IMG/VR virus record: IMGVR_UViG_3300022752_004768
Span: 1-29,358 of that record
Length of the DNA: 29,358 nucleotides
Direction: 5' to 3' (one strand)
From: a virus
The first letter of the stretch is position 1. Each line of letters starts with the position of its first letter. Shown here one piece after another: positions 15,333-21,662 of this stretch. Under the pieces are notes generated by a model. That model had not been told where the DNA came from. It did no database searches and saw nothing but the letters and a program-made list of their open reading frames with translations. Made by a program: the position numbers and the translations under genes.

Positions 15333-16442
15333 ATGAAAATACATTTTGAAGAAGGACTAGGATACGATGATATTGCTTTATTGCCAAATTTTTCAAATAT
15401 TATTTCTAGAAAAGAAGTAAGTACTATCACAAAAATTTCTAAAAATAAATATATTGATATTCCTATCATTCTATCTCCTATGGATACAGTTTCTTCAGTT
15501 AAATCTTGTATTAAAATTAATCAAATTGGTGGTGCTGGAGTCCTTCATAGATTTATGACTCCAGAACAGCAAGCTAAAAAAGCAAAATATATTAAAGACG
15601 AAAGTAATTTTTGTATTAATGCGATTGGATTAAAAGATTTTAAAAATAGGATTGAGACAATCTCAGCATATACAGATATTTTCTTTTTGGATACAGCGAA
15701 TGGATTATCTCAAAATGTAGAAGACTTTCTTATTTGGTATAAACAATCTTCATATAAGCAAGATATTATTGTTGGAAATACTTTGACCAAAGAAAGCGTA
15801 TATAGACTAGCTAATCTAAAGGCGGATGGTTTTAGGCATCTTATTGGTCCAGGCAGTATGTGCCTGACTCAAATTAAGACAGGTATAGGTTGTCCTAGCG
15901 TTACAGGATTATATTACGCATGGAAAGCGGTTAGAAATCACCACTTAGCAACTCTTGATTATTTCAGACATGAAAATCCAAAAGAAGAAGATCGTCCAAG
16001 TATATTAGCTGATGGTGGAATTAGAAATCCTAGAGATTTAGTCAAAGCTATAGCAAGCGGTGCGGATAGCGTAATTTGTGGCAGAATTTTTGCTGGTCTA
16101 GCAGATACAGTTGATGAAGATAATATTATTGAAAAAGATGGCAAGAGATATGCAAAATATAGAGGTATGGCAAGTAAAGATGTAGTTGAGGATTACGAAT
16201 TACATGACGGAACAAAGAAAAATCTTTTTGTAGAAGGAGATAAGACTTTAATTCCATTAATAGAAGATAAAACAATAGAAGATGTTGTCTATGACTTTGC
16301 CAACGGCTTAAGAAGTGCGATGAGTTATCTTGGATTCAGATCTATAGAGGACATGCGGGGTGGAATTTGGAATAATAAAATAAAAGTAGTAAAAGTAAGC
16401 GCAAATAGTATGTACGAGAGCTTTGCTCATGGTAAAATATAA
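15333..16442 (+). CDS. IMP dehydrogenase / GMP reductase family enzyme without CBS domains
   Basis: This encodes 369 aa forming one TIM barrel: 'LGYDDIALLPNFSN', 'PIILSPMDTVSS', 'GGAGVLHRF', active-site loop 'IGPGSMCLTQIKTGIGCPSV' (Cys177, Thr179), 'ILADGGIRNPRDLVKAIASGADSVICG' and 'YRGMASK'. The bacterial-IMPDH CBS pair is absent; length is close to GMP reductase (~347). The 'KTGIG' after the catalytic Cys is typical of GMPR, whereas the GMPR Glu of 'GMSSE' is Lys here and 'FRSIEDMRG' near the end resembles IMPDH. GMPR would make IMP from GMP using NADPH; IMPDH would do the opposite step to XMP. The call between them is open, with a lean to GMPR because PurA follows. Confidence 0.85.
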   Translation: MKIHFEEGLGYDDIALLPNFSNIISRKEVSTITKISKNKYIDIPIILSPMDTVSSVKSCIKINQIGGAGVLHRFMTPEQQAKKAKYIKDESNFCINAIGLKDFKNRIETISAYTDIFFLDTANGLSQNVEDFLIWYKQSSYKQDIIVGNTLTKESVYRLANLKADGFRHLIGPGSMCLTQIKTGIGCPSVTGLYYAWKAVRNHHLATLDYFRHENPKEEDRPSILADGGIRNPRDLVKAIASGADSVICGRIFAGLADTVDEDNIIEKDGKRYAKYRGMASKDVVEDYELHDGTKKNLFVEGDKTLIPLIEDKTIEDVVYDFANGLRSAMSYLGFRSIEDMRGGIWNNKIKVVKVSANSMYESFAHGKI

Positions 16443-16744
16443 TGATAGGAATAGATATCGTAAATATTAAAAGATTCAAAAATAAATCTATCAAATTTTT
16501 TAATAAAATATTTTCAAATCAAGAAATTTTAGAATCTAATAGTAATCTATACGAAAAACTTGCAGGAAAATGGGCAGCAAAAGAAGCAGCATTTAAGGCG
16601 GGATTAAATTACGCAAATCATGAGATAGAAATCCTAACTTTTGATAAAAAACCACACATTATAATAAATGGAGAAAAAACAAATCATATGGTATCAATAA
16701 GTCACGATAATGATTATGCAACAGCTATAGTTTTGAAAATATAA
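16442..16744 (+). CDS. acpS: Holo-[acyl-carrier-protein] synthase
   Basis: This encodes 100 aa, near the usual ~120-aa size. The AcpS signature 'IGIDIVNIKRF' carries the metal-binding Asp (D5), and 'LAGKWAAKEAAFKA' carries the Glu (E48) of the WAxKEAxxKA motif. The C-terminus 'HMVSISHDNDYATAIVL' matches the SxSHxxxxAxA block. It transfers 4'-phosphopantetheine from CoA to the Ser of an apo-ACP. An ACP gene is 1.9 kb downstream on the same strand. It begins inside the preceding stop (TAATG). Minor shortening relative to bacterial AcpS is in loops. Confidence 0.92.
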   Translation: MIGIDIVNIKRFKNKSIKFFNKIFSNQEILESNSNLYEKLAGKWAAKEAAFKAGLNYANHEIEILTFDKKPHIIINGEKTNHMVSISHDNDYATAIVLKI

Positions 16745-16749
16745 TAAAT

Positions 16750-17409
16750 ATGCATGATTGTCTTATCATTTCAGATGTTCATTTAGGGTCTAAAGATTGT
16801 CGTCCAGATAAACTTTTAAAAATCTTAAAAAAAATTAAAGCTAATAAAATAATTATTGCTGGAGATTTATTTGATCATCATAATCTGCATAGACTCAAAA
16901 AAGAACATTGGAAAGTTTTATCTAAATTAAGAAAACTATCGAAAAGATGTAAAATAATTTATTTGATTGGTAATCATTGCTTTCTTAAAGCAGAATTTAT
17001 GAGTATTCTTTTAGGGTTTAAATGTTGCAATGATCATATATTAGAATATGGTAATACAAAGATTTTAATTGTTCATGGTGATATTTTTGATATATATTTC
17101 ACAAAATATAAATGGATTACAAATTTAATTATTAAATCTTATTATTTTATTAGAAAATATACTCCTTACGCAGATGATTTTTTTAAAATTTTTAAGAGCC
17201 AAACAAATGATTTTGTTGAAAAAAGTTCTGATGTTAAAAAAAATGCTCTAAAATATATAGAATTAAATGGATATAATAAAATTATATGTGGTCATACTCA
17301 TGTAGCAGAAATATCAGATAAATATATAAACATAGGTAGTTTTTGCGAAACTAAATGTAGCTACGTCACTATTGAAAAAAATGGTAAAATATATCTAGAC
17401 TTTTGCTAA
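16750..17409 (+). CDS. Calcineurin-like metallophosphoesterase (LpxH/UDP-diacylglucosamine pyrophosphatase-like)
   Basis: This encodes 219 aa. All five metallophosphoesterase motifs are present: 'ISDVHLGS' (D9, H11), 'AGDLFDHH' (D39), 'GNHC' (N75, H76), 'IVHGD' (H109, D111) and 'CGHTHVAE' (H182, H184). The 'SDVHLGSKDCRPDKLLKILK' opening and a helical lid (~120-165) are LpxH-like, the UDP-2,3-diacylglucosamine hydrolase group of lipid A synthesis, though a nucleotide or DNA end phosphatase is possible. The residue after GNH is Cys rather than Asp/Glu. A short hydrophobic patch could give membrane association. It lies 5 nt after acpS, and PurA and ACP genes follow. Confidence 0.8.
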   Translation: MHDCLIISDVHLGSKDCRPDKLLKILKKIKANKIIIAGDLFDHHNLHRLKKEHWKVLSKLRKLSKRCKIIYLIGNHCFLKAEFMSILLGFKCCNDHILEYGNTKILIVHGDIFDIYFTKYKWITNLIIKSYYFIRKYTPYADDFFKIFKSQTNDFVEKSSDVKKNALKYIELNGYNKIICGHTHVAEISDKYINIGSFCETKCSYVTIEKNGKIYLDFC

Positions 17410-17424
17410 AAAATAGGATAATAT
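17396..17424 (+). promoter_or_regulatory. Sigma70-like promoter, -10 box 6 nt from ATG 17431
   Basis: TAGACT (17396-17401), a 17-nt spacer and TAATAT (17419-17424) precede ATG 17431 by exactly 6 nt. The -35 lies inside the last codons of the phosphoesterase gene. It would drive the small beta-barrel protein and purA. Confidence 0.45.
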
Positions 17425-17430
17425 ATAAAT

Positions 17431-17649
17431 ATGGAAACAAACATTAAAAAAGTAAAAATTAATATCTTAAAAAGAATGCTAGGTAAAAAAGTTTTTATTA
17501 TTACAAATTCTATTACTGAAGAAGGTTATTGTGGATTAGTCAATAGAGTAGTAGATCATGAGACTTTGAATATTATCAATGATAGAAAAGAGGAGAATGT
17601 ATCTATATTTAATGTAAGATCTCCAAGTAGACTTTACAACTGCGAATAA
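17431..17649 (+). CDS. Small conserved phage protein, probable SH3-like barrel
   Basis: This encodes 72 aa with 'KVFIITNSITEEGYCGLVNRVVDHETLNIINDRKEENVSIFNVRSPS', an alternating strand pattern ending in 'EVSMFDIR-PS'-type residues. Such proteins recur in aquatic T4-like phages beside metabolic genes. It is one codon boundary from purA (TAATG overlap), so it is translated with it. No catalytic residues recognised. Confidence 0.6.
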   Translation: METNIKKVKINILKRMLGKKVFIITNSITEEGYCGLVNRVVDHETLNIINDRKEENVSIFNVRSPSRLYNCE

Positions 17650-18638
17650 TGATAAAAAAAGTAGATATTGTTTTTGGTTTGTGCTGGGGAGATGAGGGCA
17701 AGGGGAAAATTATAAATGCAATAGCAGACAAATACGATTATATTTGTCGTTGGAATGGCGGTCCAAATGCTGGACATACAGTTTACTTAAATAATAAAAA
17801 ATATAAAACTCATATTATTCCTTGTGGAATTTTTCATAATAAAAAATGTGTTATTGGTCCAAATTGCGTTATTAACATAGATAAATTTTTTGATGAAATA
17901 GATTATCTTAATAAAGAAGGATTTGATACATCATTAATTAAAGTTAGTCCAAAAACACATATCATAACGGAACGACACATTCAATATGATTTAAAATATT
18001 TAAAACCTAAATTAGGAACAACAGGTCAAGGTATCGCACCAGCTTACTCAGATAAAATGCTTAGAATAGGAAAAATTGCTAAAAATTATTTAGATAAAAA
18101 GTATTTATGGAATGGAGAATTAGATGGAAATATTCTTTGTGAAGGTGCACAAAGTTTTTGGTTAGATATTAATTATGGAGATTATCCATATGTGACTAGC
18201 AGTGAAACCTTACCTTATGCTGCGTGTTCTTTGGGCTTTTCACCTAAATTAATTGATCAAATAATTGGCGTAGCTAAAATTTATGATACAAAAAGCGGAA
18301 TTGATCCATTATTTCCAGAATCTTTATGGAAAGATGAAGAACTTAATAAGATTATAGAATTTGGCAAAGAATATGGAACAACAACTGGAAGAAAAAGATT
18401 AGTTAATTGGTTAAATTTAAATAAACTCTTACATGCAGTTAAAGTCTCTGGAGTTACAAAGCTTATTATTAATAAATGCGATATTTTAGAAGAGATTGGG
18501 CCATTTAAATTAATTCATACAGCTCAAAACGAACAACCAATAAATTTTGAAAATTTCTATAAAATGAAGAATTATATATCTAATTTATTAAATTCTTATT
18601 GTGAAATTGTATTTTCTGGACATAAAGAGAATATTTGA
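17649..18638 (+). CDS. purA: Adenylosuccinate synthetase, compact form
   Basis: This encodes 329 aa. Conserved features: 'WGDEGKGK' (catalytic-base equivalent D15), 'GPNAGHTV' (H43), 'GTTGQGIAPAYSDK..R' (R139), 'EGAQSFWLDINYGDYPYVTSS', 'GTTTGRKR' (R248, R250) and 'NKCD' (K276, D278, GTP specificity). It joins aspartate to IMP with GTP, yielding adenylosuccinate. The protein lacks about 100 aa of bacterial PurA, mainly between R139 and EGAQ, making it like archaeal PurA and phage PurZ (2-aminoadenine) proteins. PurZ proteins carry Ser for the catalytic Asp; Asp is retained here, so IMP is the likelier substrate. The usual Arg of TTGRG is Gln, and the C-terminal GTP loop reads 'SGHKEN' rather than SGPDR. 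Confidence 0.9.
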   Translation: MIKKVDIVFGLCWGDEGKGKIINAIADKYDYICRWNGGPNAGHTVYLNNKKYKTHIIPCGIFHNKKCVIGPNCVINIDKFFDEIDYLNKEGFDTSLIKVSPKTHIITERHIQYDLKYLKPKLGTTGQGIAPAYSDKMLRIGKIAKNYLDKKYLWNGELDGNILCEGAQSFWLDINYGDYPYVTSSETLPYAACSLGFSPKLIDQIIGVAKIYDTKSGIDPLFPESLWKDEELNKIIEFGKEYGTTTGRKRLVNWLNLNKLLHAVKVSGVTKLIINKCDILEEIGPFKLIHTAQNEQPINFENFYKMKNYISNLLNSYCEIVFSGHKENI

Positions 18639-18644
18639 TATAAT
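18636..18644 (+). promoter_or_regulatory. Extended -10 promoter for the ACP gene
   Basis: TGA-TATAAT (18636-18644) is a TGn-extended -10 box. It ends exactly 6 nt before ATG 18651. The -35 hexamer is weak (CTGGAC-like), as expected when the extended -10 compensates. The TG overlaps the purA stop codon. Confidence 0.5.
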
Positions 18645-18650
18645 AATTAT

Positions 18651-18929
18651 ATGAAAACTGTAGATCAAGAAAAAATTAAAACATTTATAAAAAACGAACT
18701 TCTAAAAGAAAAAAGAGGAATAGAAATTAATCCCGAGACTATGCTAGAAGATCTTAATTTAGATTCATTTGCTCTTTTATCTATCGCATCTGAAATTGAA
18801 GACGAATATAATATTTGGTTAATTCAAAATGCTAAACAAATTGAAGAGATGAAATCTAGCATGAAAACATTTGGAGAATTTATTGATTTTTTAAATAAAA
18901 AAATAAACGATGTATCAAATACGAAATAG
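18651..18929 (+). CDS. Acyl carrier protein
   Basis: This encodes 92 aa, the size of ACP plus a short insertion. Helix I (about 5-20) leads to 'TMLEDLNLDSFALLSIASEIEDEYNI', in which S39 of the DS motif is the phosphopantetheine attachment site. 'FGEFIDFLNKK' forms the last helix. An acidic central helix is typical. The insert 'WLIQNAKQIEEMKS' before helix IV is longer than in FabD-type ACPs. The encoded AcpS upstream could modify it. Its acyl partner enzymes are not in this window. It overlaps the next gene by 20 nt. Confidence 0.9.
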   Translation: MKTVDQEKIKTFIKNELLKEKRGIEINPETMLEDLNLDSFALLSIASEIEDEYNIWLIQNAKQIEEMKSSMKTFGEFIDFLNKKINDVSNTK

Positions 18930-19230
18930 AAATGAGGCTAGGCCAAGATTATATCAACTAGCAAAATTTTATGGCAAATCTGAACAAGATCCCATATTAA
19001 ATAATTTAATAGATGTCTATTTTGCAAAACTTATGACAATGCCAAAACCACCAGAGAATAAACATAAGACTCAAACCTTACTGGAGCTATATAATGAATT
19101 GGATATAGATCCAGATATATTAGAAGATGGTTGGTGGAGATATAATTCTTATTATGTAGCTCACAATAGTATGTTTGGACATACAAAAAATGAATGGAAA
19201 AATCTAATTGGGTATATAACAAATGGCTAA
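18910..19230 (+). CDS. Hypothetical protein
   Basis: This encodes 106 aa. ATG 18910 lies inside the end of the ACP gene. Helical N-terminal half ('RPRLYQLAKFYGKSEQDPILNNLIDVYFAKLMT'); 'DILEDGWWRYNSYYVAHNSMFGHTKNEWKNLIGY' is aromatic-rich. I do not recognise the family. It is close to the ACP gene in an overlapping operon (8 nt overlap with the following gene). No membrane segment. Confidence 0.5.
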   Translation: MYQIRNRNEARPRLYQLAKFYGKSEQDPILNNLIDVYFAKLMTMPKPPENKHKTQTLLELYNELDIDPDILEDGWWRYNSYYVAHNSMFGHTKNEWKNLIGYITNG

Positions 19231-19408
19231 GAAAAAACAAAAAACTAAAGTTAAAGCTAAAAAGAAAAAGTATTATCTTTTAATATCAAAAAAAGACAAT
19301 TTCCAATATGGAGTTTTTCCATATAGTAAAGAAGGACTATCTAATGCTAGGTCTTATTTGAATAAAATTACGACAAAACCAGAGTTATATACTATTAAAT
19401 CTAAATGA
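19223..19408 (+). CDS. Small basic protein
   Basis: This encodes 61 aa. The N-terminal 16 residues are nearly all Lys plus Gln/Ala (MAKKKQKTKVKAKKKK), followed by 'YYLLISKKDNFQYGVFPYSKEGLSNARSYLNKI', a likely small alpha/beta unit. The Lys tail suggests nucleic-acid binding. Overlaps both neighbours (8 and 4 nt). No recognised family. Confidence 0.5.
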   Translation: MAKKKQKTKVKAKKKKYYLLISKKDNFQYGVFPYSKEGLSNARSYLNKITTKPELYTIKSK

Positions 19409-19647
19409 ACTGTGTAAATGATAGTGTGAGTAATATAGAAGAAGCTTTAATTTTATGCTCTGAATTCACGAATAAATATGGCATAAGCATTCACGAAGAT
19501 AAAGTCATAGGCGCATATGTAGAAAAAAAATATTTTGATGAGTTGTGCAATATTTTAGACCATAAAGGCTATTCTTTAAGATATTTTGAAGTCCACGGTA
19601 AAGAAGTTTTAGTTGAATTTGCTCCTAAAATTAATAAAAATGAATAA
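19405..19647 (+). CDS. Hypothetical protein
   Basis: This encodes 80 aa ('EEALILCSEFTNKYGISIHEDKVIGAYVEKKYFDELCNILDHKGYSLRYFEVHGKEVLVEF'). The pattern helix-strand-helix-strand suggests a compact alpha/beta fold. It overlaps the previous gene (ATGA) and the next (8 nt). No catalytic motif is identified. Confidence 0.5.
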   Translation: MNCVNDSVSNIEEALILCSEFTNKYGISIHEDKVIGAYVEKKYFDELCNILDHKGYSLRYFEVHGKEVLVEFAPKINKNE

Positions 19648-19909
19648 AGAACAAGATCTCATCAATAAAGCTCTTTTAGCAATTAACTCTTCTGCTTTTC
19701 TTGAAGAGATAGCTCAAAAAGAGTTTTCTAAAATGGATCAATTAAATTCTTTGCCTTGGTCGAAAGAAAATGAAAAAGAAATCCAAGAAACAATAAAAAA
19801 AATAAAAAATATTGTTCAAAAGAGCGAGTTAGAACTGAGTAACTTGTCAAAAATAGAACAAGAAGTCAATAAGTTTATTCAAAATAAGAAAAAGCCCCAC
19901 AAGCCCTAA
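19640..19909 (+). CDS. Helical hypothetical protein at the end of the forward metabolic run
   Basis: This encodes 89 aa from ATG 19640; the frame also extends to an upstream non-ATG codon, but ATG 19640 overlaps the previous stop (ATGAATAA) and is better. Almost entirely helical and charged, with probable coiled coil ('EIQETIKKIKNIVQKSELELSNLSKIEQEVNKFI'), ending in Lys/Pro. Its stop codon lies within the bidirectional terminator hairpin. Confidence 0.55.
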   Translation: MNKEQDLINKALLAINSSAFLEEIAQKEFSKMDQLNSLPWSKENEKEIQETIKKIKNIVQKSELELSNLSKIEQEVNKFIQNKKKPHKP

Positions 19910-19930
19910 AATAAGACTTATGGGGCTTTT
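19890..19930. terminator. Bidirectional intrinsic terminator
   Basis: The arms AAAAGCCCCACAAG (19890-19903) and CTTATGGGGCTTTT (19917-19930) pair with one internal mismatch and end in T-rich tracts in both directions. It separates the converging 3' ends of the forward metabolic genes and hsp20, and serves both. It is the clearest GC-containing hairpin in this AT-rich window. Confidence 0.9.
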
Positions 19931-19935
19931 ATATT

Positions 19936-20274
19936 TTATTTGATTGTTATTTTATAGGATTTGGTATTTGAATTAAAATTCAAAATCAAAAGTCCGTCTT
20001 CGTGAGATGCTTTTACATTATCTGTATTAACATCTTTTGGAAGATAATAACTTTGCTCGAATTTAATTTCACCTTTTTCACCTCTATGAGCCTTTACCTT
20101 GAGGACTCCTTTTTCAATATTGACTTCAATATTTTCTTTTTTGAAGCCAGCAAGAGGAACCTCTAGTTTGTACCCATTTTCAGTTTTTTGAAGATGAGTA
20201 TACCAATCTTCATTAAACCAATCGTCTAGTAGATTATTTGGTTTAAATATATTGTTTCTTAAGCTTAGTGTCAT
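19936..20274 (-). CDS. hsp20: Small heat-shock protein (Hsp20/alpha-crystallin)
   Basis: This encodes 112 aa. The alpha-crystallin domain spans about 30-107: 'ENGYKLEVPLAGFKKENIEVNIEKGVLKVKA', 'FEQSYYLPKDVNTDNVKASHEDGLLILNF'. The C-terminus 'KITIK' supplies the IxI oligomerisation motif. A 27-aa N-terminal arm precedes it. Such Hsp20s are common in T4-like aquatic phages, where a role in capsid or scaffold folding is usually proposed. AAGGAG lies 9 nt before the ATG. It is alone on the reverse strand between the forward operons, preceded by a sigma54-like element. Confidence 0.93.
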   Translation of the reverse strand: MTLSLRNNIFKPNNLLDDWFNEDWYTHLQKTENGYKLEVPLAGFKKENIEVNIEKGVLKVKAHRGEKGEIKFEQSYYLPKDVNTDNVKASHEDGLLILNFNSNTKSYKITIK

Positions 20275-20305
20275 AATTTGTATCTCCTTTCATATAGATT
20301 GTATA

Positions 20306-20322
20306 TGCAAGTACTATGCCAA
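20306..20322 (-). promoter_or_regulatory. Sigma54-like -24/-12 element upstream of hsp20
   Basis: On the minus strand, TTGGCAT (20322-20316), AGTAC and TTGCA (20310-20306) match the sigma54 consensus TTGGCAC-N5-TTGCA/T with the canonical 10 nt between GG and GC. A start about 12 nt downstream (near 20295) would leave the SD (20289-20284) and ATG at a normal leader. A sigma70-type promoter of the kind used elsewhere is not apparent here. A chance match is possible. Confidence 0.45.
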
Positions 20323-20378
20323 CTTTTTACTCTGTAGAATCTGTATTTATGAGTCGAATTGTCACAAATATATAAAAT

Positions 20379-20627
20379 ATGGTTTTGCCAAAATGTCTCA
20401 CTATATGTAATTGTGTAATCAATAGCGTGAATAATCCTAGATACAAAATTGGAGATTATATTAAGTTCTTTTGTAAGTATAAAAATGAAGAAGTAATTGG
20501 TGAAATTATAAATATAAGACAAGCTCATCTTAATTGGGACTATAATATTAGATATCAAATATATACTGATTTAAGCTATGTTCAATGGATAGAAGAAAAA
20601 TATATAATTGACAAGGTTAAAAAATAG
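20379..20627 (+). CDS. Small conserved phage protein, probable SH3-like
   Basis: This encodes 82 aa from ATG 20379. The core 'NNPRYKIGDYIKFFCKYKNEEVIGEIINIRQ...YNIRYQIYTDLSYVQWIEEKYIIDKV' is a strand-rich barrel-like module known in phages. The N-terminal 16 aa (MVLPKCLTICNCVINS) are unlike it, so GTG 20427 may be the real start. Its last codons include the TTGACA of the tRNA-Thr promoter. Confidence 0.55.
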   Translation: MVLPKCLTICNCVINSVNNPRYKIGDYIKFFCKYKNEEVIGEIINIRQAHLNWDYNIRYQIYTDLSYVQWIEEKYIIDKVKK

Positions 20628-20636
20628 GGTTATATT
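20608..20636 (+). promoter_or_regulatory. Sigma70 promoter for tRNA-Thr
   Basis: TTGACA (20608-20613), a 17-nt spacer and TATATT (20631-20636) are followed 9 nt later by the tRNA 5' end at 20646, leaving a few nt of leader at most. The -35 lies in the 3' coding end of the previous gene. Confidence 0.65.
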
Positions 20637-20645
20637 AATTTTAAT

Positions 20646-20717
20646 GCCAGAATAGCACAGCGGTAGTGCAACGGTTTTGTAAACCGTAGGTCATCGGTTC
20701 GAATCCGATTTCTGGCT
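20646..20717 (+). tRNA. tRNA-Thr (anticodon TGT)
   Basis: A 72-nt cloverleaf: acceptor GCCAGAA/TTCTGGC, D-stem GCAC/GTGC with AGCGGTA loop, anticodon stem ACGGT/ACCGT with loop TTTGTAA (TGT), variable AGGTC, T-stem ATCGG/CCGAT with TTCGAAT loop. Discriminator is T; CCA is not encoded. It reads ACA, an A-ending codon favoured in an AT-rich genome. Confidence 0.95.
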
Positions 20718-20725
20718 CAGATTTT

Positions 20726-20944
20726 ATGAGATATAAAATATACGATATAATTTATAAACAGCCTAATGGTATAATTAATGGCGTTCTACCAACCACAATC
20801 TATGCAGATTTAAGCAAATATTATGCCGATAAAGGATTTGGACATTTAAATTCAAAAGTCTACCAAGCTGTTAAAGATATAACAGGATTTGAAATAGTTA
20901 GCTGTAAAACAACTATGATTTCTAGATATCCAGGATCAAAATAA
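20726..20944 (+). CDS. Hypothetical protein
   Basis: This encodes 72 aa starting 8 nt after the tRNA-Thr ('MRYKIYDIIYKQPNGIINGVLPTTIYADLSKYYADKGFGHLNSKVYQAVKDITGFEIVSC'). It seems a small alpha/beta protein; no recognised domain. It is probably on the tRNA transcript. The next gene has its own promoter immediately downstream. Confidence 0.55.
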   Translation: MRYKIYDIIYKQPNGIINGVLPTTIYADLSKYYADKGFGHLNSKVYQAVKDITGFEIVSCKTTMISRYPGSK

Positions 20945-20945
20945 C

Positions 20946-20974
20946 TTGACAATATTTTTATTACCTGATAATAT
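20946..20974 (+). promoter_or_regulatory. Sigma70 promoter with -10 box 6 nt from ATG 20981
   Basis: A perfect TTGACA (20946-20951), exactly 17 nt and TAATAT (20969-20974), then TTATAT and ATG 20981. Transcription would begin at or within 1-2 nt of the start codon. No SD precedes the gene. Confidence 0.75.
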
Positions 20975-20980
20975 TTATAT

Positions 20981-21175
20981 ATGAAGCACTTGGTCTCCTT
21001 ATTTTTATACCATATAGGCGATATTATCAGCAGGACTACTATGGTTTGGGGAAATGGATTTGGCTATTCTGTTTATAGATATACTATGCTTTGGAGTTGC
21101 GATCTTGATACTGAAGGTAAAATTTGGAAATATGTAAAGCCAAAAGTAAAAAAATCTAAAAAGAGAAAGAAATGA
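20981..21175 (+). CDS. Small conserved phage protein with basic tail
   Basis: This encodes 64 aa: 'LVSLFLYHIGDIISRTTMVWGNGFGYSVYRYTMLWSCDLDTEGKIWKYVKPK' followed by 'KKSKKRKK'. The 'YHIGDxxSR...YxxYxxxMLWSxDLDxEGxIWK' pattern recurs in small proteins of aquatic phages. It is first in its unit and preceded by a leaderless-type promoter. Stop overlaps the next ATG (ATGA). Function unknown. Confidence 0.6.
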   Translation: MKHLVSLFLYHIGDIISRTTMVWGNGFGYSVYRYTMLWSCDLDTEGKIWKYVKPKVKKSKKRKK

Positions 21176-21375
21176 TCACCATAAAAGATATCTCAAATCT
21201 TAAATTAAGCAAGAAGCAAAAGAAAAAATTACTTGCTAAAGGTAAATTAAGAGATCCTTTTGAGATATGGGTAGATCATCACAACCATAAACTAGAAATA
21301 ATTAGGACAATTAGTAGTCTAGTTGGTGCAACAGCATCTTCTATTGTTTTACTAAAAGTATTTGGACTATTATGA
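21172..21375 (+). CDS. Small protein with C-terminal membrane helix
   Basis: This encodes 67 aa. A basic N-terminal half ('LKLSKKQKKKLLAKGKLRDPF') and one hydrophobic helix at about 44-67 ('IIRTISSLVGATASSIVLLKVFGLL') indicate a tail-anchored inner-membrane protein. Overlaps both neighbours by 4 nt. No known family recognised. Confidence 0.55.
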   Translation: MITIKDISNLKLSKKQKKKLLAKGKLRDPFEIWVDHHNHKLEIIRTISSLVGATASSIVLLKVFGLL

Positions 21376-21662
21376 ACTGGGTAAAAATTCTTAATTTTAT
21401 TGATGGAGTTTTTCCTATCGAAGAGAAAAATATGAAATTAGGAACTTTGTATAAAATCAAAGGCGAGGAATTGCCATTTAGATATATTCAATATAGTCAC
21501 CTTAGAAAAGCAGATAAAAAATCTTTTCACTTTAAACATCATCAATTAAAAGAATATGTTTTTAAAGATCTTAGCCAAGTGGAAAGAGAAGCGACATCAG
21601 AAGAGGCGAGGCTATATAATTTAATAAAAGAGCACGTTAATCAAATCGATAGGAGAAAATAA
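21372..21662 (+). CDS. Hypothetical protein
   Basis: This encodes 96 aa: 'FIDGVFPIEEKNMKLGTLYKIKGEELPFRYIQYSHLRKADKKSFHFKHHQLKEYVFKDLSQVEREATSEEARLYNLIKEHV'. Strands followed by a terminal helix; several aromatic and basic residues. It is translationally coupled to its neighbours. I do not recognise it. Confidence 0.5.
   Translation: MNWVKILNFIDGVFPIEEKNMKLGTLYKIKGEELPFRYIQYSHLRKADKKSFHFKHHQLKEYVFKDLSQVEREATSEEARLYNLIKEHVNQIDRRK
21651..21655 (+). promoter_or_regulatory. Shine-Dalgarno site for the gene at 21662
   Basis: AGGAG sits 6 nt before ATG 21662, which also overlaps the preceding stop codon. It is a second example of SD use by an internal gene. Confidence 0.7.

Noticed and set aside
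17649-18638. PurZ of the 2-aminoadenine (Z) DNA pathway
   Set aside because: The GDEGKGK motif keeps the Asp that PurZ replaces, and no DatZ, MazZ or DpoZ gene is visible here. Reported instead as a compact PurA with a note.
20271-20558. Reverse open frame opposite the hsp20 upstream region
   Set aside because: It covers the sigma54-like element and SD and is antisense to the gene at 20379; composition is unlike a coding protein.
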